A stretch of DNA of 9,440 bases from Actinomycetota bacterium (GTDB taxonomy: Bacteria; Actinomycetota; Actinomycetes; S36-B12; CAIYMF01): contig WLOZ01000047.1 of assembly GCA_009699025.1 (NCBI GenBank), positions 1 through 9,440 of the forward strand. The letters are read 5' to 3'. The notes below the pieces were generated by a model that was given only the letters and a program-made list of their open reading frames with translations, had not been told where the DNA came from and ran no database searches. Positions 5,763-9,440 of the stretch are shown one piece after another; within the stretch, counting starts at the first letter, position 1, and each line of letters begins with the position of its first letter. The position numbers were made by a program, and so were the translations under genes.

Positions 5763-6819
5763 CCGCTCAGCTGAGGCACTCAGTCGACTGGCCGAGGAAT
5801 GGCCGATCACGTCGAAGTCTCAGCATGTTGACTCGACCCCCGCCCAGATCGACAGCGGGCTGTGGGCCCTGAGGCTTCCCCTCCCACTCGAGGGCTTGCG
5901 CTATGTCGTCTGCTACGTGCGCGAAGTGCCCAAGGGAATCGTGTTGGTCGATGCCGGATGGAACACCCCGCAGAGTTGGGAGTCCCTCGAGAGCGGACTT
6001 GCGCAGATTGGTTATGCCGTTCGTGACGTGCAAGCGGTAGTGGTGACGCACGCCCATCCCGATCACCTCGGCCTGGCGGGACCCATCCGGCAGGAATCCG
6101 GAGCACGCATCTGCCTCCATGAGCGCGACGCGCTCCTGGTCCCTACGCCAACGACACAACTGAAGGACTTCCTGACAAGCTACCGGCGCTTTCTCACCGA
6201 GTGTGGCGCACCTCTGGATGAAGTGATGGCTGTCACGGAAGACATGGTCGAGGCAGTGACTTACCTTGACATGCCGTCTCCGGATCGACTGATGAGAGAC
6301 GGGGAGGTGTTGGTGGACATCGACCCGTCCCTCCGGGTGATTGGCACACCCGGTCATTCCCCTGGCCACGTGTGTCTGTTCGACGAGAAGCGCCGTCAGG
6401 TTCTTACTGGCGACCACGTCCTCCCTCGCGTGACACCCAACGTCTCTCGACGGCCAGGTCAGCCCCCCCATCCGTTGGCTGCCTACTTGGCCTCACTGCG
6501 ACTGCTTCTCGGCCTCGAGGCCGATTGGGTCCTTCCGGCCCACGAGTGGCCATTGCGCGATCTCGACGGCCGCGTCAACGCAATCCTCGAACACCACGAC
6601 GCCCGCCTGATCGAGACTGCCAACACGGTTGCTGCAGATCCGGGACTCACGACGTGGAGCGTTGCACACCAACTGCCGTGGTCTCGACCATTCGAAAGCC
6701 TCACGTCTGATATGAGGCGCGCCGCCGTGGGAGAGGCACTTGCTCACTTGGAGTGGCTCGAGATGAAGATGATCGTGCGAAGGAGCAGCGGCACGCCGTG
6801 GACTTGGCAGATGGTGTAG
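5749..6819 (+). CDS. MBL-fold metallo-hydrolase
   Basis: This protein of about 356 residues belongs to the metallo-beta-lactamase fold superfamily and is probably a cytoplasmic hydrolase of a thioester, lactone or similar bond. From the GTG at 5749, the metal motif THAHPDHLG contains His101, His103, Asp105 and His106. GTPGHSPGHVCLF supplies His203, TGDHVLP supplies Asp222, and LPAHEW supplies His265. A full dinuclear-metal site is therefore present. The C-terminal 80 residues form the helical extension common in actinobacterial relatives (EALAHLEWLE near the end). The start is uncertain. The GTG at 5749 overlaps the regulator by 14 bases; an upstream in-frame ATG at 5716 would overlap by 47. 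Neither has a clear Shine-Dalgarno site, so translation is probably coupled to the regulator. Co-transcription suggests a role in the same catabolism, perhaps thioester or lactone cleavage; this is inference. Confidence 0.87.
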   Translation: MNAPNRSAEALSRLAEEWPITSKSQHVDSTPAQIDSGLWALRLPLPLEGLRYVVCYVREVPKGIVLVDAGWNTPQSWESLESGLAQIGYAVRDVQAVVVTHAHPDHLGLAGPIRQESGARICLHERDALLVPTPTTQLKDFLTSYRRFLTECGAPLDEVMAVTEDMVEAVTYLDMPSPDRLMRDGEVLVDIDPSLRVIGTPGHSPGHVCLFDEKRRQVLTGDHVLPRVTPNVSRRPGQPPHPLAAYLASLRLLLGLEADWVLPAHEWPLRDLDGRVNAILEHHDARLIETANTVAADPGLTTWSVAHQLPWSRPFESLTSDMRRAAVGEALAHLEWLEMKMIVRRSSGTPWTWQMV

Positions 6820-6867
6820 TTCGCAATTCACCGCGCTCGAAAGGGCTTGTGCAGTGTGAGCCCAGCG

Positions 6868-7083
6868 GACATCGTCTTCATCGCCGGGGATCAACGTGGC
6901 AGAACCCGATCGTGGAATCGTTCAACAGCGGGCTCCGTGACGAGCAGATTGCCTTCGAGCAGTTCCACACCCTTCCTCGAAGGCACGATCATGGCCGAGG
7001 ACTACCGCCGGAGGCACAACGAGCACCAGCCACGCGCTTCGCTGGGCTACCTGACGCCCGACGAGAGCAGTTGGGGCGTGAGG
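6868..7083 (+). pseudogene. Frameshifted remnant of an IS3-type transposase C-terminus (DDE/rve domain)
   Basis: Three pieces in two frames line up with the end of an IS3-family OrfB integrase domain. DIVFIA (6868-6885, frame 1) precedes GSTWQNPIVESFNSGLRDE and the following IAFEQFHTL (about 6888-6968, frame 3). IMAEDYRRRHNEHQPRASLGYLTPDE (about 6988-7065, frame 1) completes it. The family pattern is G-S-P-W-x-N, then ESFN-x-x-L-R-D-E, then D-W-R-x-x-Y-N, then P-H-x-S-L-G-Y-x-T-P. The glutamate of ESFN corresponds to the third acidic DDE residue. Two frameshifts, near 6886 and 6970, and loss of everything upstream show it is dead. No terminal inverted repeats were found. The following 134 bases (7084-7217) hold nothing recognised. 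It marks past insertion or rearrangement between the catabolic block and the right-hand genes. Confidence 0.75.
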
Positions 7084-7217
7084 TGCTTCCAGGAATCTCA
7101 GTCGAGAGCCGGCACGGCAGGTCCCACCACGAAGACCGGTCGGCGACCGACCCGATCACCGACACGCTCACCCACCCGCCCATCGCGAGGGTGGAGGGAG
7201 TGTTGGCGCGGTGCGGC

Positions 7218-7517
7218 TCAGGGAACGACGTTGATGCTGGGGTAACCGGCATAGCTAGCTTCGTTCCAGCCTCGGTTGCCGATCGTGTCGGCATAGCCGA
7301 GGAGGAACGTGTACTCGCCAGGGATGGCGGTTGCGGCGAGTTTGATCTTCACCGCGCCCCGGGGTTCCGGGGTTCCGGTAACGATGGCAGCCGACGAAAC
7401 GATCGTGGCCCGAGCCCCGTTGCAGGTGGCCACGGTGGCAGCGCCAGCAGTTGGGACCCCCAACGCACCCAGAACGAGCGCCAGCCCACAGGCGGTACCG
7501 ATGAACCGTGTCTTCAT
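7218..7517 (-). CDS. Small exported protein of unknown function
   Basis: This 99-residue protein has a clear Sec signal peptide: MKTR, a hydrophobic core (CGLALVLGALGV), and a probable cleavage after TAGA at residue 26. The mature part is only about 73 residues. It begins ATVATCNGARATIVSS, a segment that resembles the mature N-terminus of some actinobacterial exported proteins with RTX-type calcium repeats, but no such repeats follow. Instead there is a beta-rich tail (VKIKLAATAIPGEYTFLLGYAD) ending in GYPSINVVP. The ATG at 7517 has GAAGGGA 7 bases upstream. A 9-bp inverted repeat lies 20 bases upstream of the start. It may be a stand-alone small exported protein or a shortened relative of a longer one. 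No function is assigned. Confidence 0.65.
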   Translation of the reverse strand: MKTRFIGTACGLALVLGALGVPTAGAATVATCNGARATIVSSAAIVTGTPEPRGAVKIKLAATAIPGEYTFLLGYADTIGNRGWNEASYAGYPSINVVP

Positions 7518-7536
7518 GTCGGCATCCCTTCAACGT

Positions 7537-7568
7537 CGTGTGAGCCTACCCACGCTGTCGCTCACACG
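7537..7568. repeat. Perfect 9-bp inverted repeat upstream of the exported-protein gene
   Basis: CGTGTGAGC (7537-7545) and GCTCACACG (7560-7568) are exact reverse complements with a 14-base spacer. The element sits 20 bases upstream of the exported-protein start and 77 bases past the end of the His-rich gene on the same strand. It could be an operator with two half-sites (23-base centre spacing), a leader hairpin, or part of a terminator for the upstream gene. There is no T-run after either arm, which argues against an intrinsic terminator. Confidence 0.5.
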
Positions 7569-7644
7569 GCCATTTCCGGATGCACCCGCGGAGTCCGGGC
7601 TTACGTCGGATTGGCGACGCCACGATTGGAGTCGAGGGTGCCGG

Positions 7645-8040
7645 TCAGGACTTGGCGGTGAGTTCGACCATCTTGGCGGCGAACGTACCTCGCCGTTCCG
7701 ATGCGCCATGGGCCCGGGCCTCCCCGTCACCCGACATGCGGTCGCCATCGACAACAAGGTGGAAGGTCACCTCGAGCGTTGCAATTTTCAGACTTCGGCT
7801 GTCGGCCGACAGTACGCCGACCGCTTTGCTCTCATGGTCACTGGCGATGAATGTCAGCTCCAAGAAGGGGCCTTCTTGCTGGTCAATCCTGAATGTCACG
7901 TTGTTGTCGGTGGTGTGCCATCCGGGCTCAAGGTGTGCATGGGAATGAAAGTGTGGGTGGTGGGGTGTGACAATTCCCCAGCTGCTCGTCCTGACCGTCC
8001 CCACCCACTCTGTCGGCAAGATTCGAATGTCGTCAGCCAT
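7645..8040 (-). CDS. Hypothetical protein with His-rich N-terminus, predicted beta-rich
   Basis: This 131-residue protein has no recognised family. It starts MADDIRILPTEWVGTVRTSSWG, followed by a histidine cluster (TPHHPHFHSHAHLEPGWH) with seven histidines in residues 27-42. The rest alternates polar and hydrophobic residues (NNVTFRIDQQEGPFLELTFIA, then AVGVLSADSRSLKIATLEVTFHLV and DRMSGDGEA). This suggests an antiparallel beta sheet or small barrel of the lipocalin-like kind. There is no signal peptide, so it is probably cytoplasmic. The start is well supported: AGGAGG lies 6 bases before the ATG at 8040. The histidine cluster could bind a transition metal, which is inference. It is transcribed away from the ATPase gene and towards the small exported-protein gene, with 127 bases between them. 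Confidence 0.65.
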   Translation of the reverse strand: MADDIRILPTEWVGTVRTSSWGIVTPHHPHFHSHAHLEPGWHTTDNNVTFRIDQQEGPFLELTFIASDHESKAVGVLSADSRSLKIATLEVTFHLVVDGDRMSGDGEARAHGASERRGTFAAKMVELTAKS

Positions 8041-8155
8041 CAGTCGCCTCCTGGTTTCGATCCGTCACTCGGATGCGAGACCCCACTGTAAGGGGGCAGC
8101 ACCCGCCCCACAGGTCGCGCACCCAACCGACCTCGTCCGATACTCTAGTAAACAA

Positions 8156-8180
8156 TAGTATTCTTAAGTGTAGTATTCTT
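8156..8180 (+). repeat. Direct repeat TAGTATTCTT in the ATPase promoter region
   Basis: TAGTATTCTT occurs at 8156-8165 and again at 8171-8180, a 15-base period. A further TAGTA lies at 8146-8150, and the palindrome CTTAAG falls at 8163-8168. The block is strikingly AT-rich in GC-rich surroundings and ends 18 bases before the ATPase ATG, directly before its AGGAGG. TAGTAT within either copy could serve as a -10 hexamer. The repeats could be binding sites for a regulator, possibly giving autoregulation. No -35 was recognised. Confidence 0.6.
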
Positions 8181-8198
8181 CGCTGTAGGAGGTGCGGG

Positions 8199-9440
8199 AT
8201 GACATTCGTCGGCAGGCAGCGGGAGCTCGACGAGCTGGCGCGGCTTCTGGAGGACGTCAAGCGAGGGCGGCGGGAAGACCGCGGCATCGCGGTGGCGCTG
8301 CGCGGGCGACGCCGGGTGGGCAAGTCCCGGTTGGTCACCGAGCTCATCGCGCGCGCCGGACTGCCGTCGCTGTTCTTCCAGGCCGCGCGCGGAGCGAACC
8401 CGCCTGCGGAGCTGGCCGCGTTCGCTGAGGCCATCGCATCGTCGACTCTGCCCGGAGCGGCAGTGGCGGCGGGGAATACGCCGACGACGTTGACCGCCGC
8501 GTTGACACTGCTCGCTGCCGCGCTGCCGGACAGCGGGCCGTCGATCGTGGTGATCGACGAGGTCCCCTGGCTGCTCGAGGGCATGCCCGGCGGTGCCGGG
8601 GAGCTGCAGCGGGTCTGGGACAGGGTGCTGGCCGCCAAGCCGGTGCTGCTGCTCCTGCTCGGAAGCGATCTGGCGATGATGGAGCATCTTGGGGCCGTCG
8701 ACCAGCCCTTCCACGGCAGGTCGACCGAGCTGGTGCTCGATGTCCTCACGCCGCGCGATGTTGCAGCCATGACTGGTCTCGCGCCGTTCGACGCGTTCGA
8801 CGCGTTCCTCGTCACCGGCGGACTGCCGCTGGTCGCGCAAGAGTGGGAGCCAGGTATGACCCGCGAAGACTTCCTGCGCGAGTCGTTCACCCGATCCACC
8901 AGCGCGCTGGTCGTGTCCGGTGCGCGCGTGCTGGACGCTGAGTTCCCCGAGGCCACCTACGCGCGAGCGGTCCTCACCGCGATCGGTGGTCGTGGGGAGC
9001 GCACGTTCACCGGCATCCACGACTCGATCGCTGGAGGGTCGATGTCGAACTCCACGCTGACGGCGAACCTGCGCACGTTGATCGCCAAGCGGGTCGTTGC
9101 CGCCGACGAGCCGCTGTCTACCAAGCCGGCCCTTAAGGACCGTAGATGGCGGGTGGCCGACCCCTCACTCAGGTTCTGGCTCGCGTTCGTCGAGCCCGCC
9201 CTCGGCGAGGTCGACCGGGAGCGCCCGGACCTGGCCATGGCTCGCGTCGAACGCTCCTACGAGTCCTGGCGCGGACGCGCGATTGAGCCGGTCGTGCGAG
9301 CGGCCCTGTCCCGCATGCTGCCCGACTCGGTGTGGCCCGGCGTGACCGAGGTCGGAGGTTGGTGGCCACGCACGAACAGTCCGGAGATCGACCTGGTAGG
9401 CGCCGACCGAGCTCCGGCCGGTCGCGTCGCATTCGTAGGA
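8199..9440 (+). CDS. ATP-binding protein, archaeal-type AAA ATPase with DUF234/PD-(D/E)XK-like C-terminus (partial)
   Basis: The frame is open for 414 codons from the ATG at 8199 to the window edge without a stop. The protein begins MTFVGRQRELDELARLL, the typical lead-in of archaeal-type STAND/AAA ATPases. Walker A is GRRRVGKS (36-43), Walker B is SIVVIDE (115-121), a sensor-1-like LLLLGSD follows (152-158), and an arginine in FHGRSTE (Arg174) could act as a finger. A helical and winged-helix region (about 190-315) comes next. The C-terminus has RWRVADPSLRFWLAFVEP (316-333), AIEPVV (361-366) and PEIDLVG (395-401). In this family Glu363 and the E-I-D would belong to a PD-(D/E)XK nuclease-like fold. 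The expected lysine strand lies just beyond the edge. The start is fixed by AGGAGG 6 bases upstream. The role of such proteins is largely unknown; mobile or defence-related functions have been suggested. The gene is richer in GC than its left neighbours. Confidence 0.88.
   Translation, partial: MTFVGRQRELDELARLLEDVKRGRREDRGIAVALRGRRRVGKSRLVTELIARAGLPSLFFQAARGANPPAELAAFAEAIASSTLPGAAVAAGNTPTTLTAALTLLAAALPDSGPSIVVIDEVPWLLEGMPGGAGELQRVWDRVLAAKPVLLLLLGSDLAMMEHLGAVDQPFHGRSTELVLDVLTPRDVAAMTGLAPFDAFDAFLVTGGLPLVAQEWEPGMTREDFLRESFTRSTSALVVSGARVLDAEFPEATYARAVLTAIGGRGERTFTGIHDSIAGGSMSNSTLTANLRTLIAKRVVAADEPLSTKPALKDRRWRVADPSLRFWLAFVEPALGEVDRERPDLAMARVERSYESWRGRAIEPVVRAALSRMLPDSVWPGVTEVGGWWPRTNSPEIDLVGADRAPAGRVAFVG

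Noticed and set aside
7361..7376. Tandem GGGGTTCC duplication inside the exported-protein gene, considered as a frameshift
   Set aside because: An 8-base duplication would shift the frame, but the residues on both sides read as a plausible continuous protein. Without homologues this cannot be claimed.
6753..7661. A 302-codon plus-strand open frame from inside the MBL gene to past the exported-protein gene
   Set aside because: Only its ESFN segment is meaningful, as part of the transposase remnant. The rest overlaps the MBL gene end and runs antisense to the exported protein.
7309..8091. A 260-codon plus-strand open frame opposite the two small minus-strand genes
   Set aside because: It has no domain or ribosome site, and the minus-strand genes have a signal peptide and AGGAGG respectively.
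8093..8109. GGGGC/GCCCC inverted repeat between the His-rich gene and the ATPase gene
   Set aside because: A 5-bp stem in GC-rich DNA is expected by chance and has no terminator-like T-run.
8786..8808. Tandem TTCGACGCG in the ATPase gene
   Set aside because: It is a short in-frame repeat (FDAFDAF) in coding sequence, not unusual in GC-rich genes.
8033..8956. Long minus-strand open frames (307 and 291 codons) opposite the ATPase
   Set aside because: Their translations are Ser/Arg/Ala-rich and without motifs, while the plus strand has Walker A, Walker B and a well-placed ribosome site.

Overview
The window is high-GC DNA with Shine-Dalgarno sites, GTG starts and closely packed divergent and convergent genes. 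It looks like an actinobacterial chromosome, probably an accessory catabolic region. This is a judgement from style and protein families. No rRNA, tRNA or other phylogenetic marker is present. All family assignments are by eye.

Left part (1-6819): a catabolic gene set. On the minus strand, read right to left, come a thiolase (3842-5002), an acyl-CoA dehydrogenase (1393-2580), a lipoprotein solute-binding protein of a ribose-type ABC transporter (178-1305), and the first 34 codons of what looks like the transporter permease (1-102, running off the edge). A perfect 16-bp stem-loop, formed only in the minus-strand RNA, separates the binding protein from the permease. On the plus strand are an acetyl-CoA hydrolase/CoA-transferase family protein (2610-3845), a GntR/FCD regulator (5109-5762) and an overlapping MBL-fold hydrolase (5749-6819). 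The regulator diverges from the thiolase, and the CoA-transferase homologue diverges from the dehydrogenase. The inferred picture is uptake of a small carbon compound, handling of its CoA thioester, alpha,beta-dehydrogenation and thiolytic cleavage, with local FCD-type control. Enoyl-CoA hydratase and hydroxyacyl-CoA dehydrogenase are not in the window, and the substrate cannot be named.

Middle part (6820-8040): a decayed boundary zone. It holds a twice-frameshifted remnant of an IS3-type transposase C-terminus. Two small minus-strand genes of unknown function follow: a 99-residue exported protein, and a 131-residue protein with a histidine-rich N-terminus. A 9-bp perfect inverted repeat lies between them.

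Right part (8041-9440): an AT-rich promoter region with a 10-bp direct repeat precedes a large ATPase gene. The ATPase combines an AAA-type domain with a PD-(D/E)XK-like C-terminus (archaeal-ATPase/DUF234 type) and runs off the right edge.

The most notable points are the apparent loss of the catalytic glutamate in the CoA-transferase homologue, the shared AT-rich element that seems to drive two near-leaderless divergent genes, the intercistronic stem-loop, and the repeat-marked promoter of the ATPase. No CRISPR array, complete mobile element or recognised defence operon is present.
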